Part shown: positions 43,062 through 51,316 of the stretch, piece by piece | How positions within the stretch are numbered: position 1 is the first letter of the stretch | Layout of the letters: each line of letters begins with the position of its first letter | NCBI GenBank assembly: GCA_937872475.1 | Contig: CALMSY010000014.1 | Location: forward strand, 10,572-74,571 | Origin: 67-14 sp020438345 | GTDB taxonomy: Bacteria; Actinomycetota; Thermoleophilia; Solirubrobacterales; 70-9 | Direction: 5' to 3' | DNA length: 64,000 nucleotides | Made by a program: the position numbers and the translations under genes | Notes under the pieces: model-generated | The model's database searches: none | Told to the model about the DNA's origin: nothing | Seen by the model: only the letters and a program-made list of their open reading frames with translations

Positions 43062-43135
43062 GGGGGCGTAGCTCAGTTGGTTAGAGCGCTGGCCTGTCAC
43101 GCCAGAGGCCGCGGGTTCAAGTCCCGTCGCTCCCG
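43062..43135 (+). tRNA. tRNA-Asp (anticodon GTC)
   Basis: 74 bases. Acceptor GGGGGCG pairs with CGCTCCC (one G-U), D arm TAGCTCAGTTGGTTAGAGC, anticodon stem CTGGC/GCCAG around CTGTCAC (anticodon GTC), T arm GGTTCAAGTCC. CCA is not encoded. A GATAAT box followed by GCCCGC lies at 43023-43034. Confidence 0.96.
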
Positions 43136-43206
43136 TTACATGTGGCGTCTCGCGCGCCTGAACGCCGTCAGCGAAACGCTGGCGGCGTTGTTCGTTGGCA
43201 GGAGAA

Positions 43207-44727
43207 CTACCAGGGCGAGGGTTTGTAATCCTTGAGGAAGACGCCGTGGATGTCTTCGCCGGCTTCGCCGCGGATGATCGGGTCGTAGACGCGGGCCGCG
43301 CCGTCCACAAGGTCGAGCGGGGCGTGGAAGCCGTCTTCGGCAAGGCGTTTCTTCATGGGGTGGGGACGCTCGTCTGTAATCCAGCCGGTGTCTACCGCTG
43401 TCATCAGGATGCCGTCGGATTCCAGCATCTCGTGGGCGCTGGTCCGGGTCAGCATGTTTAGCGCCGCTTTGGCCATGTTGGTGTGAGGATGGCCTGGACC
43501 CTTGTAACCCCGCGAGAACTGGCCTTCCATCGCCGAGACATTGACCACGTAAGTACGACGGGCGGCTGAACTCGCCATCGCCTGCCGCAGCCGGCCGATC
43601 AGGATGAAGGGAGCGGTCATGTTGCAGAGCTGTACCTCGAGCAGCTCGATCGGATCCACCTCGCTGACCGTCTGGATCCAGGAGTTCGTGTCCACCACAT
43701 CCGGGACCAGGCCACCGGCGTCGATCGCCCGTCCGGAATCAACCAGGTCGAAATCAGCCGATCCGGCCGTCAACGCCAGGGCGGTGACGGCATGCGGCGT
43801 CGGCGCCCAGTGGGCCGCTGGCTGTGCGGCGGGTCGGACCTCCGACACCTCACCCTGCTTCCCGCCCCGGTGGTTGCCGGGGCCCTCGAGATGGGCCGGG
43901 TCAAGGTGGTGTTCTCCGTGGCGGGCGAAGGTCTCGATTTCCGGGACCGGCCCCGGTTCAAGCTCTTCCATTTCCGCCTGGATCAGTGGGGCGTAGGCCT
44001 CCGGGCTGCGGCGGACTGTCTGACAGGCATTGTTGATCAGGATGTCGAGCGGGCCTTTCGCAGCGACCGAGTCGGCCAGGTCAATCACCTGGCCCGGGTC
44101 TCGCAAGTCGATGCCGACAATGTGGAGGCGACCAAACCAGTCATCGGCGTCGTCCATCGCCCTGAAGCGTCGGACTGCATCGTTTGGAAAGCGGGTCGTG
44201 ATCGTGGTGTCTGCGCCGTCCCTGAGCAATCGCAAAGCGATGTACATCCCGATCTTGGCCCGGCCCCCGGTCAGCAACGCCCGTTTGCCAGACAGGTCAG
44301 TGCGGGCGTCCCTTCGGGCATGATTGAAGGCGGCGCAGTCAGGGCAGAGCTGATGGTAGAAAGCGTCGACCACGTGGAAGCTCTCTTTGCAGATGTAACA
44401 GGCGCGTGGTTCGATCAAGGTGCCGGCTGTGGCGCCTTTTGTCTCCGAAACCAGTGGCAGGCCTTCTGTTTCGTCGTCGATCCTGCCGGGTGCGGCGGTA
44501 GCGGTCCGGGCGGTGATCCGGGCGTCATGTTCCAGCACTTGCCGACGCTTCTCCAGCTTGCGGCGCTTCTTGACTGATTTGTAAAGGCCGGCTGCCGCCT
44601 GCTGGACTGTGATCGAATCAGGATGTTCGGTCGGCAGCCGGTCGAGTTCACCGATCACCCGCAGGGCAACCTCCAGATCGGCAGGCTCGATGCGTTCGTC
44701 AGTTTCAGGTCGGCTGCGCTGGTCCAT
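43207..44727 (-). CDS. SDR-family oxidoreductase with N-terminal zinc ribbon
   Basis: 506 residues. Helical basic region (about 40-80), a four-Cys zinc ribbon (CYICKES ... LCPDC, about 109-131), then a Rossmann short-chain dehydrogenase domain: TGGRAKIGMYIALRLLRDGA (about 147), NNACQTVRR (about 229) and TNMAKAALNMLTRT. In the catalytic YxxxK motif the Tyr position is Thr (T-N-M-A-K, about 416), so classical SDR chemistry is doubtful. ATG 44727 is used because the upstream frame overlaps the divergent reductase gene. Substrate unknown. Confidence 0.8.
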   Translation of the reverse strand: MDQRSRPETDERIEPADLEVALRVIGELDRLPTEHPDSITVQQAAAGLYKSVKKRRKLEKRRQVLEHDARITARTATAAPGRIDDETEGLPLVSETKGATAGTLIEPRACYICKESFHVVDAFYHQLCPDCAAFNHARRDARTDLSGKRALLTGGRAKIGMYIALRLLRDGADTTITTRFPNDAVRRFRAMDDADDWFGRLHIVGIDLRDPGQVIDLADSVAAKGPLDILINNACQTVRRSPEAYAPLIQAEMEELEPGPVPEIETFARHGEHHLDPAHLEGPGNHRGGKQGEVSEVRPAAQPAAHWAPTPHAVTALALTAGSADFDLVDSGRAIDAGGLVPDVVDTNSWIQTVSEVDPIELLEVQLCNMTAPFILIGRLRQAMASSAARRTYVVNVSAMEGQFSRGYKGPGHPHTNMAKAALNMLTRTSAHEMLESDGILMTAVDTGWITDERPHPMKKRLAEDGFHAPLDLVDGAARVYDPIIRGEAGEDIHGVFLKDYKPSPW

Positions 44728-44796
44728 GAGCTGGTCCCGGAAAGGGCGTCGAAGACGATAACCGGCCTTCGGGCCCGCTGGCGGTAGGCTCCGCCG

Positions 44797-45360
44797 ATGA
44801 TCAACCTCCTCGTAGTCATCGCAAGCGTCCGGCCCGGCCGGGTCGGCGAGTCCGTTGCCAACTGGTTCACTCCGATCGCTGAAGCAGACGGCCGTTTCAA
44901 CGTGGAAATCGCTGACCTGAAGCAGCTGGATCTGCCATTCATGGACGAACCGAACATGCCCGGCCGCCGCGAATACACCAAGGAACACACGAAGACCTGG
45001 AGCGCGACTGTCGAGCGGGCAGACACATTCGTCTTCGTCACACCGGAGTACAACGCAACCCCTGCCCCGGCTCTCAAGAACGCGATCGATTACCTCTACC
45101 ACGAATGGTCATTCAAGCCTGCATCCTTCGTCAGCTACGGCGGCGTATGGGCGGGTGCCCGGGCGGTCCAGGCCCTGAAGCCGACCCTGACCCAGCTTTC
45201 GGTCATGCCGGTTCCGGAGATGGTGCCGATCCCCGGAGTTTCCGGACTGCTTGATGATGAAGGTGACTTCCAGGGCACTGAAGTGCACGAGAAAAGTGCA
45301 GGGGGAATGCTTGATTCGCTAGCCAGGTGGTCTGAGGCACTGAAGTCACTCCGGCAGTAG
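44797..45360 (+). CDS. NADPH-dependent FMN reductase
   Basis: Flavodoxin-fold reductase of the SsuE/azoreductase-like group. The phosphate loop is IASVRPGRVGESVANWF (about 8-24), the FMN-binding motif TPEYNATPAPALKNAIDYL is at about 82-100, and SYGGVWAGARAV follows. 187 residues is typical. It could supply reduced flavin to a monooxygenase or reduce quinones or azo compounds. It is divergent from the SDR gene with 69 bases between and ends at a strong terminator. Confidence 0.88.
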   Translation: MINLLVVIASVRPGRVGESVANWFTPIAEADGRFNVEIADLKQLDLPFMDEPNMPGRREYTKEHTKTWSATVERADTFVFVTPEYNATPAPALKNAIDYLYHEWSFKPASFVSYGGVWAGARAVQALKPTLTQLSVMPVPEMVPIPGVSGLLDDEGDFQGTEVHEKSAGGMLDSLARWSEALKSLRQ

Positions 45361-45377
45361 GTCACTCGCCCCGGAAA

Positions 45378-45409
45378 AAGAGAACGCCCCGGATCCGGGG
45401 CGTTCTCTT
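45378..45409. terminator. Perfect 32-bp palindromic bidirectional terminator
   Basis: An exactly self-complementary 32-base sequence centred on GGATCC between 45393 and 45394, with AAAAAG on the left and CTCTTC on the right. It lies 17 bases after the FMN reductase stop and 42 bases from the stop of the convergent ceramidase-like gene, so it serves both. Confidence 0.85.
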
Positions 45410-45450
45410 CGCTTGACGTTGGATGTGCTTGTGGGGCTGCACCGGGCCGC

Positions 45451-47745
45451 TCACGAGGTGCGGATCGTCACCGACCTCTTCATGGAACCGGTTCCCCTGG
45501 CGCTTACCACCACCCGGAGCTTCGCCTTCGACCTGGCTTTGCGGGTGGTCCGGACCTTGATCGGCGCGGTTGCTGCCTTGCCCGGGCTCAACACACCAAG
45601 CGACTTGCAGGATGGGGTGACCTTGATGCCCTTCTTTGCCTTTCGCGGAACCTTGGCGCAGACCCGGACCCGGGTTGTGTCGGCGGTTCCGGTGTTCTTC
45701 ACCTTGACCACGAGAACCGTCGATTTGCCGCGCTTGACCTTGGTCTTCTTCAGCTTCACCTTGACTATCTTCAGTCTGGGAGCGGGCTTCGGTGGGGCCA
45801 CACTGACCGCGACCGAAGCTTCGGCCGTATTTCCGGCTCCGTCAGCCACCTTTACCGTGGCGGTTCCAGCGGCACTGCTTTCGCAAACCACCTTCAAACC
45901 GCTGAGCCTGGTCCCGTCCTGGCAAGTCCAGTGGGCAGAGACCAGTTTGCCGGAACCGCCGGTGATTCCCGCCTCCAGCGTCGCGCCGTCCCAGGCTCTT
46001 GAGACAAGGGTCGCCTTGCCCTGAAGGGCAGGGTTGACCACGATCTGTTGTTCCCAGCTGCGGGTCTTCGAGTTGCTGCCGGTCACTGTCGCCTTCACTT
46101 CATAGGTGCCGGGACCCGGGAATGTGTGGTCGAAGCGATCCTGGTTGGTCGTCGTCGCGACGCTGCCGTCACCGAAATTCCAGTCAATCGCGGTGGGTGC
46201 CGGTACCGACCCATCCTGCGACTTGGCGCTGGATCCGTACAGGTTCACGACCGGGTCGGCCGACTCGAGGGTGTCCGGGTACCACTGCACTCCCGGCCGG
46301 TCCGCAACGTCAGCATTGAACGGGGCGTGGACCACCTGCGGTGTTGTGGAGAAGCCGATGGCCGAAGCTCCCGCCAGTGCCGCGGCAACATTGTCGGCCG
46401 GCAGGTCGGGACCCACGTTGTAGGTCTCGAAGTTGCTTGAGCCAAACTGCTGATCGGTGTAGTCGGACCTCTCGTAGTAGTAGCCCAGCATGTCTCCGGA
46501 CTGACTCATCGTGTTCACGTGCCGGGCGCCACTGATTCCGGCGCGGATAGCGAAGTTCACCTCGGCGAAAGCCTCACCGGGGTTTGTCGCGTAGACGACA
46601 TCACCGATCCGTGCTGTTCCCACATAGGCACCGATCATCTTCGTGTCTTCATTCGGACCCGCCGTCAGATAGGGCGGCTCTTTCGAGCGCGGAAGGGTGC
46701 AGAACTCCTCACTGTCCAGGCAGATCCCCTCGGCCAGGAGGTGGTAGCTGATTCCGGTCAGGAGCATCTCGTTGTCAGCCAGCGTTTCGATTTTCTGTTC
46801 ACTGGCCGCAATGGTGGCGTCGGTCAGCGGGGTGGCCTTCGCGAGCGTCCTCTGGATTTCATTGGCGACGATCTTGCCCTGCGGGATGACCTCGTCGTAG
46901 GTGTTCACCGATCCTGGAGGCTCCTGGCGGCCGAGGGTGCCCGGGCCGATCACTGTCGTGCCTCCGTTCAGTTCATCCAGTGCCTTGCGGGCATAGCCCG
47001 GCCAGTCGGCAGACAGCTCGTCATTGTCGCCGCCGTTGAACTGATCCGGATGGTTCGGAACCGAGGCGTAAACGGCATTCGTCGCACCGGTTTTCGGATC
47101 ACGTGCCCACATCACCGGGACCTCGTTGTCATACGGAAAACCGTCAGGGTGGTTGGTGCCTTGGCCGTTCTGCCAGATAAACGAGCGAAGATTGCCGACC
47201 CCGGTCCAGATCTCTGACGGCTTGACGTTCGATGCGGCTTCGGTTGCGGCGGCGACCGTCTGGTCACTCAGTTTCTTCAGATAGTCGCCGTCGACCGTGC
47301 CCCAGATGCCAACCACGGTCGGGGCGGCGTGGACGTGGGTAGTGGAGATGATCACATTGGCCCGGGTGATCTTGTATCCCTGGGCGTTCAGTGCGTCGGC
47401 GATTCTCTGCCGGGTGGCATCCACACCATATGGGGCATTCTCGTAGTCGTAGGCGGCAAACCAGCCAGCCGAGTCAACGACCACGAAGACATTCGCCTTG
47501 TCACCCTTGCCGACCACGAAGGCCCGGGCTTCCAGGTTGTCATGGACCTTCATGGTTGGTCCGTCCTTGTACCCGTATCCGCCGATGTACTGCGGGGCAT
47601 CCGGGTTGATGCTCTTGACCGCAGCACCGACATCGAAAACCGCCGGATCTGCGGCGCCGGACCGGCTCGGACCAGCAAGAAAACAAAGTACGGCTATCGC
47701 CAGCGCACCAAGCAACGCCGGCAGGGGACGGACTTCCGCGGACAT
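45451..47745 (-). CDS. Secreted ceramidase-like hydrolase with PKD and basic C-terminal domains
   Basis: 764 residues. Signal peptide (1-32), then a domain of about 430 residues resembling neutral/alkaline ceramidase (FVVVDSAGWF, ISTTHVHAAPTVVG with metal-site His near 134, SVPNHPDQFNGGDND, GDVVYATNPGEAFAEVN). Then a PKD domain (DWNFGDGS, about 525-590), an Ig-like domain with two Cys, and a CARDB-like basic domain ending VTIRTS. It would hydrolyse amide-linked lipids outside the cell if active. ATG 47745 has the ribosome site GAGGAG; the frame opens earlier at 47802 without one. Confidence 0.75.
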   Translation of the reverse strand: MSAEVRPLPALLGALAIAVLCFLAGPSRSGAADPAVFDVGAAVKSINPDAPQYIGGYGYKDGPTMKVHDNLEARAFVVGKGDKANVFVVVDSAGWFAAYDYENAPYGVDATRQRIADALNAQGYKITRANVIISTTHVHAAPTVVGIWGTVDGDYLKKLSDQTVAAATEAASNVKPSEIWTGVGNLRSFIWQNGQGTNHPDGFPYDNEVPVMWARDPKTGATNAVYASVPNHPDQFNGGDNDELSADWPGYARKALDELNGGTTVIGPGTLGRQEPPGSVNTYDEVIPQGKIVANEIQRTLAKATPLTDATIAASEQKIETLADNEMLLTGISYHLLAEGICLDSEEFCTLPRSKEPPYLTAGPNEDTKMIGAYVGTARIGDVVYATNPGEAFAEVNFAIRAGISGARHVNTMSQSGDMLGYYYERSDYTDQQFGSSNFETYNVGPDLPADNVAAALAGASAIGFSTTPQVVHAPFNADVADRPGVQWYPDTLESADPVVNLYGSSAKSQDGSVPAPTAIDWNFGDGSVATTTNQDRFDHTFPGPGTYEVKATVTGSNSKTRSWEQQIVVNPALQGKATLVSRAWDGATLEAGITGGSGKLVSAHWTCQDGTRLSGLKVVCESSAAGTATVKVADGAGNTAEASVAVSVAPPKPAPRLKIVKVKLKKTKVKRGKSTVLVVKVKNTGTADTTRVRVCAKVPRKAKKGIKVTPSCKSLGVLSPGKAATAPIKVRTTRKARSKAKLRVVVSARGTGSMKRSVTIRTS

Positions 47746-47862
47746 GAATTTCTCCTCTCGACGGGCCTTTCGGCCCTTCTCCCAATGGAGTCGGTGAGTC
47801 ACCGACCCTCCTCGGGGTGGAGGATAACGCAGGTCCGCGGAAGCGTCCGGAAACCGGACCGG

Positions 47863-48396
47863 TCAGTGACCGCCGGCTGGCGGGGGCGCGGTCGGGTCGT
47901 CGCCCTCTTCGCCGAGACCCTCGCGCGCGATGTATTCCTCGGCCAGCAACAGGTTCTCCCGGGACCGCTGAACCACGTTCAGGAGATCACCCATCAGCGC
48001 AACTTCCTCAACCTGCTCCTTCACGAACCACTGCATGAAGTGCTCGGCGCGGTAATCCTTGATCTCGCGGGCCAGCTCGAAAAGCCCGAAGATCTCGCTC
48101 GAAACCCGCTCCTCCTGGGCCAGGGCTTCCTCGACCGGAGTGATCGGATCCTTGTACTTCGTCGGATGGGACTTGATGTCGGGAACCTTGACTTCTTCGT
48201 CCACGTCGAGCAGATACTGGATCATCATCATCGCGTGCTCGCGCTCTTCGATCGCCTGACGGTAGAAGAAGGCTGCAAGCCGGGGCAGGGTTTCACTGTC
48301 GTAGTAGACGGCCATCGCCACGTACTGCTGCGAAGCCGCGAACTCGTTTGAAATCTGCGCGTTCAGCGCCTTGCCGAAGTTCTTCTTTGCAGCCAT
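47863..48396 (-). CDS. Ferritin
   Basis: Non-haem iron-storage protein forming a 24-mer shell. Four-helix bundle with the ferroxidase ligands ISNEFAASQQY (helix A Glu), FYRQAIEEREHAMMM (Glu and E-x-x-H), and further Glu in EALAQEER and FVKEQVEEVALM. 177 residues with a Pro/Gly-rich tail. ATG 48396. The preceding palindrome at 48480-48497 might control it. Confidence 0.93.
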   Translation of the reverse strand: MAAKKNFGKALNAQISNEFAASQQYVAMAVYYDSETLPRLAAFFYRQAIEEREHAMMMIQYLLDVDEEVKVPDIKSHPTKYKDPITPVEEALAQEERVSSEIFGLFELAREIKDYRAEHFMQWFVKEQVEEVALMGDLLNVVQRSRENLLLAEEYIAREGLGEEGDDPTAPPPAGGH

Positions 48397-48479
48397 GTGT
48401 TCTCCGTTCGTGAAAGGGTCGGATTCAGTTCGCCAACCCCAAACTAGCGCAGACAGCCACTTTGGCCCGCCGTACCTGA

Positions 48480-48497
48480 AGTTAGATGACTCTAACT
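48480..48497. promoter_or_regulatory. Inverted repeat AGTTAGA-N4-TCTAACT upstream of ferritin
   Basis: Perfect 7-base arms with 4-base spacing, 84 bases upstream of the ferritin ATG and overlapping the stop codon of the enolase-superfamily gene. AT-rich against a GC-rich background, so more likely a protein-binding site than a terminator. It has TTAG/CTAA halves like DtxR/IdeR boxes, but the spacing does not fit. Confidence 0.4.
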
Positions 48498-49559
48498 CTG
48501 ATCCGGCTTTCCGAAGCCGTTTCCAGGGACCTCCATGGGGCTGGTGGGAAGTCCCGGATCCGGGACTGCGGCGTTGTAACCGACCGGGGAAGTGTCATTC
48601 GGATTGTCGGGATGAAAGAGCGCCGCCAGATACTGGATCTGGTCCCGGCCGACCCCGAGTTCCCACTGGCCACCACCGTAGGCACCGATGCCTTCGGATT
48701 CGCAGTAGTCATACGCATCAAAGGTTGACTCAAGACCGCCCATGCGGGATGGCTTGATGTTGATCACGGTCGGCTTGTGTTCCAGGGCCGCAATCTCCCC
48801 GACCGAGTGGATCGGGGCATCCCAGGTCACCCGGTGCCAGTCATCTGCGAGTACCTCCCGGGTTTCCGGGGTCAGGTCCGGGTCTTCGATCCAGGCATCG
48901 GGGAACGAAGCGAGCAGCCGCCGATATAGCTGCGGGTCGGTTTCGATGTCGACCACAGTGCCCTTGTACTGGCCTTTCAGGTCCAGGGTGTTCACGGCAC
49001 CGGTCGCGACCAGCTCGTCAATCAGTTCCTGATCCCAGTCGAGCGAAGGGTCGAGCTTGAACTTGAGGTCCGGGTACCGGTCCAGCTTGGCCCGAAGCCG
49101 GCCGACGTCCGACCCGGTGCCTCCCGGCCCGCCCCCCAGGCCCATCGAAGCAACAAAGGTGAGCGGGCTCAATGGCCGGTCGAGATACCTGGCCAGTGAA
49201 GTGCCGGCCTGCCACAACGCGAGGTCCAGAGCCGCTGATTCAAAGGCCCAGCGACGGTAGAGGCGGGAGACCTCCCGTTCCGGTGGCGAGGGAAAAAGGT
49301 CGAGGTTGCCGATCAGGTCGCAGAACTCACCGACCGTGCCGACACCGGAAAAATCATGGGTCGGCCCGGCTTCCTGCAAGGCGATCTGGTCGAGTGCCTC
49401 GTAGGTGATGTCCTCGCCGAGCCCCGCCTTTCCGGTTCCTTCGATCCGGATCACGGTGGTCAGCCGTTCAAAGTCGGGCGACGGTCTGATCGCCAATCCC
49501 TCCATTGACCACGATTCGATCTCAACCGGAAGCTCCGCAACGCGCTCGTAGGTACTCAT
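48492..49559 (-). CDS. Enolase-superfamily enzyme (mandelate racemase/muconate lactonizing type)
   Basis: TIM-barrel enzyme that abstracts a proton next to a carboxylate. The Lys pair is in LKFKLDPS (about 165), metal acids in TLDLKGQYK, WIEDPD (about 223) and TWDAPIHS (about 247), and the second catalytic Lys in INIKPSRMGG (about 263). 355 residues. This set (K-x-K, D, E, D, K) belongs to the MLE-like subgroup of cycloisomerases, o-succinylbenzoate synthases and dipeptide epimerases; I cannot choose among them. Confidence 0.85.
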   Translation of the reverse strand: MSTYERVAELPVEIESWSMEGLAIRPSPDFERLTTVIRIEGTGKAGLGEDITYEALDQIALQEAGPTHDFSGVGTVGEFCDLIGNLDLFPSPPEREVSRLYRRWAFESAALDLALWQAGTSLARYLDRPLSPLTFVASMGLGGGPGGTGSDVGRLRAKLDRYPDLKFKLDPSLDWDQELIDELVATGAVNTLDLKGQYKGTVVDIETDPQLYRRLLASFPDAWIEDPDLTPETREVLADDWHRVTWDAPIHSVGEIAALEHKPTVINIKPSRMGGLESTFDAYDYCESEGIGAYGGGQWELGVGRDQIQYLAALFHPDNPNDTSPVGYNAAVPDPGLPTSPMEVPGNGFGKPDQS

Positions 49560-49659
49560 TGACTCACCCTACCCTCCCGGCTAAACTGGTCGGGTGGATG
49601 TCGTTCCGTGCCCGGGCAGCAGACGGGCGGGTTGTTGGTGGACTAGCTTGGGGGGAAGC

Positions 49660-50775
49660 ATGAAACATTTGGCGACAGGCACCGTAGTCGCAATCGCCCT
49701 GATGTTCGGGGTATCGGGCGTAACCAGTCAGGCTCTGGCCGATCCTTATGTGAGCATGGGCGACTCATCTTCGGTAAGCGGTACCTACGTGAGCCTCCTA
49801 TACAACGGATTCGGCGCGTACTCGGGTTTCGACGAGACACTCGGGGCCGATGAGCATCTGTCCCTCGCCCAGGGTGGGCAAGTCCTGGGAGGGCTGGTCA
49901 CCCAGCAGCTTCCCACCGCGCTCGCCGCGATCAACGATGCGGATGACGCCAAGGCGGTCACCATCGGAATCGGCGGCAACGAAGGGCTCGGTGGCTGTTT
50001 CACATCGGTCAGCCCCTGCGGCGATTTCGGCAGCCGCTACGAGGACCTCCTGGTTCAGGTCAAGGCAGCGCTGGACAATGATCCGGGTGATGAACTGTTC
50101 GTGGTCCTGGCCTACTTCAACCCGAAGAACGGGCTCGCGCAGGAGGTTGATTTCGATAACCGTCTGCTCGGTGCGAACCTGATCGCCGACCAGTGCCCGA
50201 ACGGAAGCGTCGCGGGCCTGAACGACGCGATCATGCAGGCCGCGTCCAAACAGGGAGTGCCGGTCGCTGATGCCTACCCGGCCTTCAAAGAGCACGGTCA
50301 GGCCTATATCGGCGGTGATCAGATCCATCCGAACTCGGCCGGCAACCTGGCGATCGCAGAAGCGTTCATCAGCCCGTTGGCACCCGCGAACTGCCCGGAT
50401 TTGCCGGCCCCGACCTGCGCCACCGATCCCTCGCTGTGTCCAGCGACCCCGACCTGCGAAACAGATCCCTCGCTTTGCCCAACGGATCCGACCTGCCAAA
50501 CCGACCAGGCAGTTTGCCCGGATACGATCTCACCTCGGACCCGATTCGTTTCGATGAAGCGCAAGGGTAAACGTACTGTCACCTTCCGTTTCACTGCCTC
50601 CGAACCAGGCAGCTTCAAGTGTTCAATCGACAAACGGGCCTTTTCGAATTGCCGTTCACCACGGACCTACAAGGGGTTGAGCCCAGGTCGGCACGTCTTC
50701 CGGGTCCGCGCAACAGACCGGGCCGGGAACACCGACAAAACCCCGGTCCGCCGGGTCTTCCGGATCCGACGCTGA
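49660..50775 (+). CDS. Secreted SGNH-like esterase with Cys linker and Ig-like end
   Basis: Signal peptide (1-28, LADPY cleavage area), then an SGNH/GDSL hydrolase domain: block I YVSMGDSSS with the Ser nucleophile, block III-like IGIGGNEGLGGC, and the C-terminal DQIHPNSAGN with Asp and His (about 220). A linker with repeated C-x-TDPSLCP units follows (about 245-285), then an Ig-like module with paired Cys (FKCSIDKRAFSNCRSPRTY) ending RIRR. Linker and module resemble those of the propeller protein at 24.7 kb. ATG 49660 follows GGGGGGAAG. Confidence 0.82.
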   Translation: MKHLATGTVVAIALMFGVSGVTSQALADPYVSMGDSSSVSGTYVSLLYNGFGAYSGFDETLGADEHLSLAQGGQVLGGLVTQQLPTALAAINDADDAKAVTIGIGGNEGLGGCFTSVSPCGDFGSRYEDLLVQVKAALDNDPGDELFVVLAYFNPKNGLAQEVDFDNRLLGANLIADQCPNGSVAGLNDAIMQAASKQGVPVADAYPAFKEHGQAYIGGDQIHPNSAGNLAIAEAFISPLAPANCPDLPAPTCATDPSLCPATPTCETDPSLCPTDPTCQTDQAVCPDTISPRTRFVSMKRKGKRTVTFRFTASEPGSFKCSIDKRAFSNCRSPRTYKGLSPGRHVFRVRATDRAGNTDKTPVRRVFRIRR

Positions 50776-50838
50776 ACGCATCATCCGGACCCCGGTCCGC
50801 CGGGTCTTCCGGATCCGACGCTGAACGCATCATCCGGA
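50741..50838 (+). repeat. Perfect 49-bp tandem duplication across a stop codon
   Basis: Two identical 49-base copies, 50741-50789 and 50790-50838. The first contains the last codons and the TGA of the SGNH-like gene (50773-50775); the second repeats them downstream as non-coding DNA. Exact identity indicates a recent event. Confidence 0.93.
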
Positions 50839-50901
50839 CGCATCTGACCCGGCCCGACAGGGGATCAGGTAGCCCGTCCAGCCAGCGGGTACGGTTGGGG
50901 T

Positions 50902-51294
50902 ATGTCAACCCTGATCCACACCTGCTACCGGGTCTTCGACCTAGATGAATCGATCGCCTTCTACGAGAAACTGGGCCTGAAAGAACATCACCGGCTGCCG
51001 ATCGGCGACGAGGCCGTGAACGTTTACATGGGCCACGAAGGTGACGGGCCGAGGCTCGAGCTGACCTTCAATTACGACCAGGAAGAGCCCTACGAGACCG
51101 GTACCGGGTACGGGCACATCGCCTTTCAGGTAGACGATCTCGACGCCACCCTGGAGGGCCTGGCCGGCGAAGGGATCGCCCCCGAGAAGCCGCCCTATAC
51201 GGTCAGCGAAGGCGGTTCACGCCTCTGTTTCGTCCGTGACCCCGACGGGTACCGGATCGAATTGATCGAAAGCAACCCGGGCAAGTCCCGCTAG
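50902..51294 (+). CDS. Glyoxalase I-family protein (lactoylglutathione lyase-like)
   Basis: Vicinal-oxygen-chelate metalloenzyme of 130 residues with two beta-alpha-beta-beta-beta modules. Metal-ligand positions are filled: His in LIHTCYRV, Glu in RLELTFNY, His in GYGHIAFQV and Glu in YRIELIES. This matches GloA, which detoxifies methylglyoxal as a thiol adduct; the thiol in this organism is unknown. ATG 50902, 63 bases after the duplication. Confidence 0.88.
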   Translation: MSTLIHTCYRVFDLDESIAFYEKLGLKEHHRLPIGDEAVNVYMGHEGDGPRLELTFNYDQEEPYETGTGYGHIAFQVDDLDATLEGLAGEGIAPEKPPYTVSEGGSRLCFVRDPDGYRIELIESNPGKSR

Positions 51295-51316
51295 CGGGGA
51301 ACTCGCATCGATTCGC

